The position numbers were made by a program, and so were the translations under genes. Below, one piece after another: positions 37,068 through 47,668 of a stretch of DNA of 64,000 nucleotides. The notes beneath the pieces are model-generated. The model was not told where the DNA came from, did no database searches, and saw nothing but the letters and a program-made list of their open reading frames with translations. The first letter of the stretch is position 1; each line of letters starts with the position of its first letter. Source of the DNA: Absidia repens (lineage: Eukaryota > Mucoromycota > Mucoromycetes > Mucorales > Cunninghamellaceae); assembly GCA_002105175.1 (NCBI GenBank), contig MCGE01000003.1, forward strand, positions 2,057,001-2,121,000, written 5' to 3'.

Positions 37068-39057
37068 ATGGAAGTCGCTTTGATGCAAGCCAAGAAATCG
37101 TGCCCTTTTATTCACGTTACCTCTGCCAACACCTTGAAACGTCTGTCAGCCAATGCGGCCTCTACTGGAAATGGCTTGATGCGTAAGGCTCAGCAATGCC
37201 CTGTGATGAGTCAAGCTATGGGTCAACAAACTCGTCCTTTGTCTACCACCTCTGTGGCTGCTCAAACCCCATCCAAAGCTATCAAGGCCGAAGGTAAGGA
37301 AATATCTAGAAAAAAAAAAAACTTGATTGCAGATATGTATATCTTGACAAAAAAAGGATATAAGGTATCAGTCATGGAATATCAATTTAGGACTGTGGGA
37401 AAATTTCATCAAAAAATACTCACATTATCTTAACTCTCTTTTTTTGTATTTAGTTCGTCCTACTTCTATTCCTACTGCCACTGCTACTACTAAAGCTACG
37501 AACACTACAACAGCGGCGGCCACCCCAGTGTCTCATCACACCAAATCCAAGCACTTTGATTATGAAGCTTTTTATCAACACGAATTGGAAAAGAAACATC
37601 AAGATAAAAGCTATCGTTACTTCAACAACATCAACCGTCTTGCTCAAAAATTCCCTCGTGCGCATACTGCCCGTGTTGAAGATGAAGTCACTGTGTGGTG
37701 TGCCAATGATTATTTGGGCATGGGTCGCAATCCCGTCTTGACGGAAACAATGAAGTAAGTTTTTTTTTTTTTTTTCGCCAGCAAACAAACAACAAAACAA
37801 AAAAAAAACAAATATAGTCTTTCATCCATGATCGGTGGACTTAACGTATCTCCTTTTTTTTATTTTAGGCGTACATTGGATCGCTATGGTGCTGGTGCCG
37901 GTGGTACTCGTAACATTGCAGGAAATGCAGATCTTCATCTTCGTCTTGAATCCGAATTGGCCGACCTGCATCACAAGGAAGGCGCCTTGGTGTTCTCGTC
38001 ATGCTATGTTGCCAATGATGCTACGCTTGCTACGGTGGCTGGCAAAATGCCTGGCTGTGTGATCTTTTCGGATGCGTTGAACCATGCGTCGATGATCCAA
38101 GGTGTACGTCATTCTGGTGCGCAAAAGAAAATCTTCCGTCACAACGATATGGCCCATTTGGAAGAATTGTTGCAATCCGTGGACCCCAGCGTGCCCAAGA
38201 TCATTGCGTTTGAATCTGTTTACTCGATGTGTGGTTCGATCGGTCCTATCCGTGAAATCGTTGACTTGGCCAAGAAGTATGGCGCCATTACGTTCTTGGA
38301 TGAAGTGCATGCCGTCGGTATGTATGGTCCTCGCGGTGCTGGTGTGGCCGAACATTTGGACTACGATCTCAATGCCAATCAACCCACCATGGGCAATGGC
38401 AGTGTCTTGGATGACATTGACATTATCACCGGTACCCTTGGTAAGGCCTATGGTGTTGTGGGTGGTTACATCGCCGGGTCTGCTTTGTTTGTCGACATGG
38501 TCCGCTCCTATGCTCCCGGTTTCATCTTCACCACCTCGTTGCCTCCCGCCGTTGTCTCTGGTGCTCTTGAATCCGTCAAGTACTTGAAGAACTCGACTGC
38601 CGAACGTGAAATGCAACAAATCAACACGCGTGATGTCAAGTCCCGTCTGGGTGATTTGGGGATCCCTGTCGTCCCCAATCCTTCCCACATTGTGCCTGTC
38701 TTGTTGGGCGATGCTGCTGCTGCCAAGTTGGCCTCCGACGAATTGCTTTCCGAACACGGCATCTATGTCCAAAGCATCAACTACCCTACCGTCCCCCGTG
38801 GTGAAGAACGTCTCCGCATCACCCCTACCCCAGGCCACAACGCCAAAATGATCGATCATCTCGTGGATTCGTTGGAATGTATCTGGGATCGCTACGACTT
38901 TAAGCGCGTCAATGACTGGACGGCCGACGGTGGCTGTGCTGGTGTTGGTGTGCCCAATGCCGTCGCCCCTACCCCCATGTGGTCTGATAAGCAACTTGGT
39001 TTGGATGACAAGGTTGTTGAAGAAAAGGCTGTTCGCTCCGGTGCTTCCATCAACTAG
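37068..39057 (+). CDS. HEM1: 5-aminolevulinate synthase, mitochondrial
   Basis: Condenses glycine with succinyl-CoA to 5-aminolevulinate, the first step of haem synthesis, in the mitochondrial matrix with PLP. Three exons: 37068-37293, 37454-37754, 37869-39057, giving 571 residues. The N-terminal ~150 residues form a presequence plus a Thr/Ala-rich linker. They include two Cys-Pro motifs, KKSCPFI and QQCPVM, typical of haem regulatory motifs. Catalytic core: [56 protein letters not shown], and the PLP lysine (about residue 368) in GTLGKAYG. The C-terminus, after the HVPLLL-type ALAS segment, is Val/Gly-rich. A CT-rich tract (37020-37062) precedes the ATG. Poly(A) signal at 39186-39191. It is followed in tandem by LCB1, another alpha-oxoamine synthase. 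Confidence 0.96.
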
Positions 39058-39590
39058 ACTAGATTCTTTTTTTCTTTTGTCTTCACTGCCTTTTGGGTTT
39101 ATTTACTCTTTATTAGTTTATCTATTGTCTTTTTTTTTTCTTTCTTTTTTTGATGGTGAATTATGTGTATTTTGTTTTGTCTTTCAATAAAAACATAATG
39201 ATCCTGCCCCTATTTTTTTTTTTTTTGCTTTTTGTGTTGATACAGTGTGAATGCTGTTGTGAATAGATTGACTTGCCTTATGGGGGGGTAGAGGTATGAT
39301 ATGTCGACGGTGTACGATGCATTTATGTTACAGCTGTCATTTGAAAAAAAAAAGAGGTCCATGTGATGATGCAAGCCAAAGGATACAATGGAACATATCT
39401 TTGAAAGGCGACAATTCCAAATAGGGAAAAATCATTTTTAGAACGGCGCATCGTCAGTCTGGATTTTTTTCGGGCCAACAGGCAGCATCTTTTTTTATAT
39501 CATTTATTCATCATTATTCCCCCCTCGCCCTCTCTCCTCTTGTCTTTTTCTCTCTTTTTTTTTTTTTAATATCCTATATATATAATACTC
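39058..39590. promoter_or_regulatory. ALAS 3' region and LCB1 promoter
   Basis: About 530 bp holding the ALAS poly(A) signal and, from 39515 to 39570, a pyrimidine-rich stretch typical of the sequence just before start codons in this window. No other gene is seen. Confidence 0.4.
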
Positions 39591-41632
39591 ATGGAGCCAC
39601 CTCCACTTACAGCCGATCATGCATTTATTAATTCCACCGTCCATTCCATGTATGAACTCGTGGTGGCCATTCCTGGGACGACCCTGGCCATGAACTACCT
39701 CAAACGATCGTACCAGGATGATCCTTTTCGCATTGCTTTGGAGCTCTTTTTGGTCTTTTTTGCTCTCCGGTACATGCTGTCCAAGAAATACAAGCCTCAT
39801 GATAATGCCATCAAGTTGACTGAAAAGGTACGCATAGATCTTTTCTTTCTCTCTTTTCTTTTTTACTCAACTCTTTTTTGTCTTTTTTTTTTTTTTTTTG
39901 TTGTTGTTAGGAAATCGATGAGCTAGTGGATGAATGGCAACCGGAATCCCTTGTACCGAAACTGAGTTCGTTTGATCGGTTTAATCTGGACAAGACGCCG
40001 TTGATTGTGGGGGCGCAATCGCCCAAGACCAAGGTGGCGGGGCATGCCAAGCCGTTGATGAATGTGGCGACCACCAACTACTTGAACTTGGTCTCGTCCG
40101 AGCCGATCCGACAAAAGGCCATTGACACCTTAAAGGACTATGGGGTCGGCACCTGTGGCCCGCCTGGGTTTTATGGGACCTTGGATCTCCATATGCAACT
40201 GGAACGGGACATTGCGCGCTTTTTGGGCACCGATGAAGCCATTATCTATGCCCAGGGCTTCTCCACCATCTCCTCGGTCATTCCTGCCTTCTCCAAACGC
40301 GGGGATCTCTTGGTGGTGTAAGTGTGTTCTCATCTGATGACCCGTCTTTTTTTTTTTTTTTTTTAAAAAAAAAAACTTTTCTTATTTTTTTTTTTTTTTT
40401 TTTTGATCAACAGGGATGAAGGCGTCAATTTTGCCGTTCAAAAAGGTGTTCAAATCTCTCGATCCAATATCCGTTGGTTCAAGCACAATGATATGAATGA
40501 TTTGGAACGTGTATTGAACGATATTCAAATGGATACCTTACGTGTAAGTACCAACCCTCATCCCTAAAAAAAGTAGATGCCTTTTACTGACACGTTGACA
40601 CATTCCCTTCCCCCCCTTCTTTGTTTCTTTTGTAGCATAAAAAACGATTGACTCGACGATTCATTGTGACCGAAGCTCTCTTCAGTAATCATGGTGATGT
40701 GGCCCCTTTGCCAAAATTGGTAAGTATAGAAAGGATGAATGGTAGGTCTATGGACATGCATCTCATTGTTTTGGTTTTTTGGGATGTTGTGTGGATGTTA
40801 GGTTGAATTGAAGAAGAAATTCAAGTATCGATTAATTTTGGATGAATCACAATCTATTGGTGTACTTGGCCGTCGTGGAGCTGGTGCCAGTGATCATTTT
40901 GGTATTGATGTAAGTGTTTTTCTCATCCGGAATCAAAAGAGGGGGACGGGGAGAGACAAATAAACAATGTTATTGACTTTTCACTGTTATCAATATGTAT
41001 ATTAGGCAAAGGAAGTGGACATGATTGTTGGGTCGATGTCAACCGCATTATGCTCATCAGGTGGGTTCTGTGCGGGCAGTGTGGAAATCGTCGATCATCA
41101 GCGGCTATCCGGCAGTGCGTATTGTTTCTCGGCGTCATTACCTGCCATGCTTACGGTTGCCGCCTCAGAAGCCATCAATATGCTTACACAGCAACCCCAG
41201 TTACTACAAGATCTTCGCGACCGTGTCCAAGTGTTCCGTCATATCTTATCACACAAAAGTTTGGATCCATTGATTGATATTGATGCGAGTGGTTCAGAGG
41301 TTGCGTCGGTTCCCTTCTTCCATATTCGCATCAAGCCAGCTCTTTTGACGTCTTCAGCAGCAGCAACCGCACGGAACAGCAGTCATCATGCGACGACCAT
41401 GACAAGGGAAGAGGAAGAACGATGGTTGCAAGAGGTGGTGGACGAATGTGCTTCTCAAGGTGTCCTGGTGGCCCGCGCCAAATATGTCAATGATCAGGAA
41501 CGTGTGCTCCCTCGTCCAAGTATCAAAATCCATGTCACCGCTGGGCTTGGCAAAAAGGAAAATGACAAGGCCGCTACCGTTGTCAAGTCGGCTCTTACCA
41601 AGGTTCTGGCGTCAGGAAAATGGAAAAAATAG
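39591..41632 (+). CDS. LCB1: Serine palmitoyltransferase subunit 1
   Basis: Non-catalytic partner in the ER enzyme that condenses serine with palmitoyl-CoA, starting sphingolipid synthesis. Six exons: 39591-39827, 39911-40317, 40414-40543, 40636-40719, 40802-40909, 41006-41632, giving 530 residues. A hydrophobic N-terminal segment ([16 protein letters not shown]) fits the known membrane anchor. LCB1 motifs are [55 protein letters not shown] and [16 protein letters not shown]. At the position of the PLP lysine the sequence reads [14 protein letters not shown] with no Lys, which separates LCB1 from the catalytic LCB2. A Thr/Ala/Ser-rich insertion sits near the C-terminus. Poly(A) signal at 41712-41717. 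Confidence 0.95.
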
Positions 41633-42251
41633 GGTCTTAGAACTCGTCGGTTTTAGTTTAGTTTAGTCATAGCTTTTTTTTTGGGGGGGGATGTTGTGCT
41701 AGGTTGTATTTAATAAAAACAATCTATTTTTTTTTCTCTCTCTCTTGGGATTTGTTTCTATCTTGTGAGTGTGTACGTGCGACGTCGGCCGGCTTAGAAA
41801 TACAATTGTTTACAATCACTAGTTTTATTCCTATGGAATTTCTTATATAGACCCACAACGTATATCCATCCTCATTTATTATTCTGTACAATAAAAAACT
41901 TGTGTTTTTTTGTTATTATTACTAATACACTGTGTTTTGTCTCGGTCTCCCATTTTTCAACATGTGGTACAGCACGATCGGGCGGTGATTTGATTTTCGG
42001 CATTTATTTCAAATTCAAGTTTCTAGCAAGCATTAGGAAACCATTGCATGTAAGATCTTTATTCTTTTTTTTTTTGGCGTAGTTTTTTTTTATTATTTTT
42101 TTATCTTATGGACACCGTGGTCGTAAAATTTATTTGTAACACATTCCCACACAACACTTGTTTGTGCATAAGAGTTGTTCGGTGGTTCACGGTATATGAT
42201 ACTTTGGTTTCAAATTTATGATACGCGGCTGATTTCGAAAAAAGAAAAGTG
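41633..42251. other. Intergenic region, LCB1 3' end to DJ-1-like promoter
   Basis: About 600 bp with the LCB1 poly(A) signal and no recognisable coding sequence. Confidence 0.4.
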
Positions 42252-42259
42252 CATATAAA
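42252..42259 (+). promoter_or_regulatory. TATA box of the DJ-1/Hsp31-like gene
   Basis: CATATAAAG lies about 70 bp upstream of the ATG at 42324, with a T/C-rich leader between. One of the few clear TATA elements here, consistent with inducible expression (inference). Confidence 0.5.
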
Positions 42260-42323
42260 GACGAGTTCACCATTTTTTTTTTATTTATTGCTTCTTTCTT
42301 CTTTCACTAAATTGCCTATTATC

Positions 42324-43248
42324 ATGCCTCAACCTCGCAAAGTTATTTTAACCATCTCCTCGCACTGTGCACCTTTTTACTCGGACGGTAAAAAAACAGG
42401 TCTGTTTTTCACCGAGGCATTACATCCTTACCTTGTGTTTGTGAAAAATGGATTTGATGTGGATCTTGTGAGCGAAACTGGCTCGTTTGGCTATGACGAT
42501 CATTCCATCACGCCGGAAGGCATGAGTGAAGACGATATGAAGATCTTCAAGGACAGCAACCATCCTTTCATGGTCAAGCTCAACACCCAATTGAAAAAAC
42601 CCGCCGATGTCAACCCAAATGACTATGGGATCTTTTACGCAAGTGCCGGGCACGCCACCTTGTATGATTATCCAAAAGCAAAAGGTTTGATTTCCATCGC
42701 TGAAAAGATGAATGCCAATGGTGCTTTGATCTCGGCCGTATGTCATGGTCCCGTCAGTAAGTAAACACGGGGGAGGGGTTTAAAACATCGATGTAGTTTA
42801 CCTTTTTTTTTTTTTTTCTCATGCGTCTTTTTTTTTTTTTTTTTTTTTTTTTCTGTGGCAATAGTTCTTCCTTATATCATGGACACCAATGGTCAACCTA
42901 TTGTCAAGGGAAAAACAATGACAGGATTCTCAAATGAAGGAGAAGATGTATTCAAGGTCGCTGATAAAATCAAACAAGATGGTCTCATCACTCTGGAAGA
43001 CGCTGCCAAGAAGGTTGGTGCCAACTACATTCCTCCAAAGACGCCATTGGAAGTATGTGTGCAACATGATGGCCGTGTATTGACAGGGGTAAGTCTCCCA
43101 AAAAATAGAGAGAAATCAAAGCAGGTTTTTCTGATGAACGTTTTTTTTTTTTTTTTTGCTGCGGTTGGTATCTCACACTTAGGCAAACCCGGCAAGTGCT
43201 GGTCCTTTGGCTGAATTGGATGTGAAGGCATTCCAAAGTCTAGCTTAA
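42324..43248 (+). CDS. DJ-1/PfpI family protein, Hsp31-like (glyoxalase III type)
   Basis: Predicted 240-residue cytosolic protein of the Hsp31 branch of the DJ-1/PfpI superfamily, whose members act as methylglyoxal-detoxifying (glutathione-independent glyoxalase) and stress proteins. Three exons: 42324-42756, 42865-43088, 43183-43248. Motifs: the Glu31 of TGLFFTEALHPY, VDLVSETGS, YGIFYASAGHATLYDYP, and the nucleophile Cys140 in ISAVCHGPVILP, next to the His that completes the triad. The C-terminus has VCVQHDGRVLTGANPASA, typical of this branch. The start at 42324 is the first ATG after the TATA box. Poly(A) signal at 43264-43269. Confidence 0.93.
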
Positions 43249-43487
43249 AACAGTGAACATCAATCAATAAATAAAATAATTTCTTGATTTTGTTGAAACA
43301 AAAAATATATATTGTCTTGTTCGTGTGTGGGGAGGGTAGGCAGAGAAATTTAGCACTGGCGACAATTGTCCCAAAAATCGTCTCGAGTGCGGTGTTTGAA
43401 AAGTGTCTCGCAAGTCAAAAGGATTTGGTCTTTTTTTTTTGTGTGGTTCTTTTTCTTCACTCTTGTTTTTTTTTTTATTCTTCTACC

Positions 43488-44102
43488 ATGTCGGATTACG
43501 ATCATGTCAGTAAGAAGAGTCTGAAATTCAAAGGAGGAGGATCCACCACTTCAATAAAGTAAGTTGATGGAAAATAAAGGCTTCATTTCATTTCTTTGAT
43601 TTATATTCATCCCCCATCCATCTATTCATAGAAAAAAGAAGAAAAAGTCCAAATCCAATCATGAAAAGATGGCCAAGGCTCTGGAAGCTGCTTCTGAAGA
43701 TCATCAAAAGGTGACCCAGGTGAATCAAAAAGTGACCCAGACGATCCACAAAACCGATGCGGAACGCAAATTTGAAGAAACCAAACGACAGCGGGTATAG
43801 TTATACATATAAAAAAATGGTGGTGGAAGCTGGGATCTCACTATTGATCAATCAACTGACACTGCGCTTTTTTTTTTTTTTTTTTTTTTTGTCTAGCAAA
43901 TGGAGCGAGTGGCAAAGGCAGCACGACAATCTCACAAGGAAAGAGTGGCTGAATTCAACAACAAGTTGGAACATCTCAGTGAACATCATGATATACCAAA
44001 GGTAAGTGTGTCGGGACATGGGCGGACAACGAGTGCATCGTACCGAAGCAAAGGTCTGAATCTTGTTAACTCGATTTTTGTATATAGGTTGGTCCTGGAT
44101 AA
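43488..44102 (+). CDS. FAM32A-like protein
   Basis: Small basic conserved eukaryotic protein of 117 residues; the family is associated with the spliceosome in human cells. Four exons: 43488-43558, 43632-43794, 43897-44001, 44088-44102. Motifs: an N-terminal KSLKFKGGG, a Lys cluster (KKKKKKSKS), TDAERKFEETKRQRQ and the C-terminal NNKLEHLSEHHDIPKVGPG. The last coding exon is only 15 nt (Val-Gly-Pro-Gly-stop). The adjacent genes are unrelated. Poly(A) signal near 44278-44283. Confidence 0.88.
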
Positions 44103-44387
44103 TACAAATGGGCATTTCATCTTTCCGCGGGGGGTACAATTGTTCAAACTCTTATTCGTTTTTGTCATCTCACGCAATCATACGCAAACACACACACACA
44201 AACACACATTCGCATCCACCATTCCCCCCGTCTTTTATTTTTAGTCTTAGTCGTAGTACACATACTTGAAAATCAACAATAAAAAAATATATAGTTTTTG
44301 TTTGTACAGTACATTGTTTTAGTCTTTATTTATAATTGGAATCATGGTTTTATGTGTGCATATATAAAAAAAAATAAAAAAAATAAA

Positions 44388-44983
44388 CTGAGACAGTGGA
44401 ATTGCATATGGGAGGGGGCACTAGTGAAAATAAAAATAGAGTGGATACAATGACGCTTTGTCTTTGTTGATCGTTGGTATGTTGTTTTGTGTGAGTTTGA
44501 TGGATGCATAGGCAGGGGGATTGAAAAAAGACAAAGAAAATGATCCCATCTATGGGTTGGAAGGAATAAAGAATAAAGAACGGTATACTGTCCTATCTAT
44601 GGGGTACGGGGATAAATAATAAAGAAGAGAGGACACTTCCTATCTGTGACTTGGAGGAAAAGGGGATAAATCTAGTAAGAAAAAGAAAGCTGAAACAGTG
44701 GAATTGCATATGGAGACACCGGTAAAAACAAAAATTGAGATACAATGATGTGTGTCTTTATTTGATCATTGACATGTTGTTTTGTGTGTGTTTGATGGCT
44801 GGATGGGTAGGGTAATTGATAAATAAAAAATAAAAAAAAAGGCAAAACCTATCTATTGGTGGGGAGAGAGATCATAACAATAATAATGAAAAAGAAGGTA
44901 CTATCTACGAATGGGGGAGGGGGGATAAAAAAAAAAAAAAAAGAGGGAGAGGTGGCAGGGAGAGAGGATATATCTAATGGGGA
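44388..44983. repeat. Diverged tandem duplication, period about 301 bp
   Basis: ACAGTGGAATTGCATATGG occurs at about 44393 and again at about 44694. ACATGTTGTTTTGTGTGTGT-like and CCTATCTATGG-like blocks follow at matching offsets. The duplication occupies the convergent space between FAM32A and the minus-strand hydrolase, and its second unit contains that gene's likely poly(A) signal (TTTATT 44757-44762). Confidence 0.7.
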
Positions 44984-46101
44984 AGAGAAAACTGTGCATC
45001 AGAAGATGAAGGGGATAAAATCATCCATTGTCGACACCATCGACTAGCCAAATCAAACATTTCAGGCGACCAAGCATGACCAACACCAGGTATCACATAT
45101 CTTGCCCATGTCCTGTATTCGGAAGATGCACCTTCACCGTTTATCAAGCTGTTCACCAAGTCATCGTTAAAACGAGCAGGCACCAGCGTATCGTTGCCAC
45201 CATTGATCAGTAATACCTTTTTCGAAGCCAAACGAGCCCCGAGCCCTTCATAATGGAGCTTGACCATATCACAAAACCTTTCAGGTAGGTATTCAGCCGG
45301 GAACCCGCCTTCTTTCAAACGATCTTGTAGTAGACCGATAAAATCAGCAGCACCCACCAAAGATATCTGTACACTAATACGGGGATCTATATGAAAAAAA
45401 AAAAAAAGGATTGAGTGTCAGTACCGTTATTTGCCCCCCTCCCTTGGTTTTTTTTTTTAATAAAAAAATCTGTATATAATATATATATATACATATATGT
45501 AGAAAAGCATACCATTTGCAGCTGTGATATAGGAAGCATGCGCACCCATAGAAAACCCAAGACAACCCCATACTTCCACTGGCTGTTGATGAGGACCAAA
45601 CAAGTAGTATTCCAAGACATCAATCAAGGCACTCACCGTCTGAGCCGCCGCCGACATCATACTCCACTGGTCAATGCCATTGGTGGGATTGTTGTTTTTG
45701 CCTTTGGTCCATCCGAGATTGCGAGTCTTATCGACCAGACGGGATCCATGATTCAAATGGTCAAAAGTCACCACCAATAAATGTCGTTGCAGTTGTTGTC
45801 CGCCTTTTCGTCCATTGAGACTACATAGGACCTGAGAAACGGCTTCCATTTGGGTTTTATTATCTATTCATTTTTTATATAAAAGAAAAAAAAAGATCAT
45901 GTCAATAGGTGTGTTCAGGGGGGGGGGACGGGAGTTGGGATAGGGAGGTTTGCTTTTTTAATATCTTTCTTTACTTGTCCGACCATGCATAGCGAACATG
46001 ACGGCGGCAGGCGATCCTTCATTGAGTTTCTTGTATTCGGTCAAACCATAGACTGAGATTTCCAATCCATTGACAGTGAGCTCTGTTCGCGATGTGGACA
46101 T
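44974..46101 (-). CDS. Alpha/beta hydrolase (dienelactone-hydrolase-like)
   Basis: Predicted 296-residue alpha/beta hydrolase. Three exons: 45975-46101, 45513-45863, 44974-45386. A triad is visible: Ser in LGFSMGAHAS, Asp in INGGNDTLVPA, His in IPGVGHAWSPE. The oxyanion-type VMFAMHGR lies near the N-terminus. The start is ambiguous: an in-frame ATG at 46173 would add a hydrophobic segment (MIYAASLFSLVFILFFIITE) that could act as a signal anchor. I use the ATG at 46101 because it begins the globular domain (MSTSRTELTVNGLEISVYG). Substrate unknown. Confidence 0.8.
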
Positions 46102-46657
46102 GATGCTCGCGCCTTCCGTTATGATGAAAAACAAAATAAAAACAAGAGAAAAAAGTGAGGCGGCGTAAATCATGAAACCAAAAAAGTTCAAATGCCGATC
46201 CAAGCGAGAAAAAAAAAAAAAAAGAGAGAGAAAGAAATGTTTCAATATAAAAAAAAAAAAAGGAATGGGAAGAATTTTTATTGACTGGGGAGGCTAAAAA
46301 AAAATACCAGGGAGAAACAGCCGCGTGGGTACATAAGGATAAAAAAAGAACCTAGATGAATATACTATAAAGGGGAAGGAATATGTTTGTTCTGTATGTT
46401 TTGGCATATATTTGTGTATATAATAAGAATAATAATAATAATTTAAAAAAAAGCATAAAAATGAAAGATTGACATATCAAACAAATGGGATCGGTAATAA
46501 ACAAAAAGTAATCATAAACTGTACAACAATAATAGAAAAAGAGAGAGAGGCAGGTGGAGGGGGGGTTGGGGGGTGAGAGGAGCAAAACTAAGAAAAAAGA
46601 AAAGAGGAGTGGCGTGGGGAGGAGGGCAGTGGAAGAAACCCTTAGTATAATAATAAA
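46102..46657. other. Intergenic region, no gene
   Basis: About 555 bp holding the hydrolase 5' region and the 3' end of the Myb-like gene. A-rich simple sequence only. Confidence 0.4.
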
Positions 46658-47668
46658 TCATAGGGATAAGGAGGGACGTGGAGAAGTCGGAGATAATGAT
46701 GACCATGAGGAAGAAGAAGAAGACAATGATGATGATGTCGATTTCGATACTTCCATTGTTTTCCACGCTAATTTCGCGGATCGCAATTGTTGCTGGACCT
46801 TGACATCAATCAAATTCTTGTTCTGCAATGTCTTGAATCGTCCCCAGCAACAACCCCGCGACCGGTGAGGTAAATACGTAGAAGAGATCATTGCCCATGA
46901 TAGGCCTTGTTCGTATCCTTTCTGTAACAAACTGTCCTCGAGGGGTGTCCAAGGTGTTCTTGTCTGAATTTGATTTATCATGGGTGGTGTTGACGCAGAC
47001 GGATCAGGAATGTGGCGCTGCGCCTGCTGCTGTTGTTGATGAGGATGATGATGGTGTTGGTGGTGTACATGTGATGTGGATGCGGATCGATGTCGACGGC
47101 GCTGTTGCTGGCGGTCATGCATTGCTGTTGTTGTTGTTGTTGTGGACTTGGTGGCTGTGGCTGTGGTATTCATAGTTGGGGTGATAGGTGACGACAATGT
47201 AGAAGAAGAGGAGCTACTCAAAGAAGAAGCGGAAGATGATGTTGATGGTGACAACGTGGATGTCATGGATGGCGTGGAAGAGTATGTGGAAGAGGAAGAG
47301 GAATGACTAGGAATCATATTGGTTGATAATGAAGACGTAAGTGGAGCGATCAAGACTTCATCTCGTTGGTAGTAAGGATGCAGGTGGTGAGAATAATGAT
47401 ATCCCCACGATAATACAGGTGACGTTCGGCATTGTTCGCTATGGACACGTTGACGAGGAGATACGTGACACCGTGAATTTGCTTTTGTGTGTGTGGCATT
47501 GATACTGTTAAATCGAGTATGTTGATTCAAATGTTCCGTATCATGATACTGGTAGGATCGTTGATATTTTTGGTGATTGTCGTCATAATAATCCAATGGG
47601 TGTAGAATCGCAGTTGGGTTTGTTGGTTTGTCCTCCATCGGCTCACATAAGATATGCTTTAGATCCAT
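46658..47668 (-). CDS. Myb/SANT-like DNA-binding domain protein
   Basis: Predicted 336-residue protein encoded by one continuous frame. About two thirds is low complexity: Ser/Thr-rich, a His run and Gln runs. The only folded-looking part is near residues 235-285: PWTPLEDSLLQKGYEQGLSW, then SSTYLPHRSRGCCWGRFKTL, a Myb/SANT-like helix-turn-helix with spaced Trp residues. A transcription-factor role is inferred. A TAG acceptor-like site lies just upstream of the ATG, so an additional 5' non-coding exon is possible. Ser-rich C-terminus. Confidence 0.7.
   Translation of the reverse strand: MDLKHILCEPMEDKPTNPTAILHPLDYYDDNHQKYQRSYQYHDTEHLNQHTRFNSINATHTKANSRCHVSPRQRVHSEQCRTSPVLSWGYHYSHHLHPYYQRDEVLIAPLTSSLSTNMIPSHSSSSSTYSSTPSMTSTLSPSTSSSASSLSSSSSSTLSSPITPTMNTTATATKSTTTTTTAMHDRQQQRRRHRSASTSHVHHQHHHHPHQQQQQAQRHIPDPSASTPPMINQIQTRTPWTPLEDSLLQKGYEQGLSWAMISSTYLPHRSRGCCWGRFKTLQNKNLIDVKVQQQLRSAKLAWKTMEVSKSTSSSLSSSSSSWSSLSPTSPRPSLSL

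Noticed and set aside
37999..38994. 331-codon open frame on the minus strand
   Set aside because: It is the antisense shadow of the ALAS coding exon, which has GC-biased codons and few stops in the opposite frame; it has no family features of its own.
42249..42323. Upstream extension of the DJ-1-like protein with a hydrophobic stretch resembling a signal peptide
   Set aside because: It has no ATG, overlaps the TATA box, and the normal Hsp31 N-terminus begins at 42324.
46102..46245. N-terminal extension of the alpha/beta hydrolase
   Set aside because: Hydrophobic and T-rich in origin; kept only as an alternative start, since the globular domain begins at 46101.
46891..47306. Overlapping plus-strand frames rich in Val, Asp and Glu
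   Set aside because: They reflect reverse reading of Ser/His/Gln-repeat codons of the Myb-like gene.
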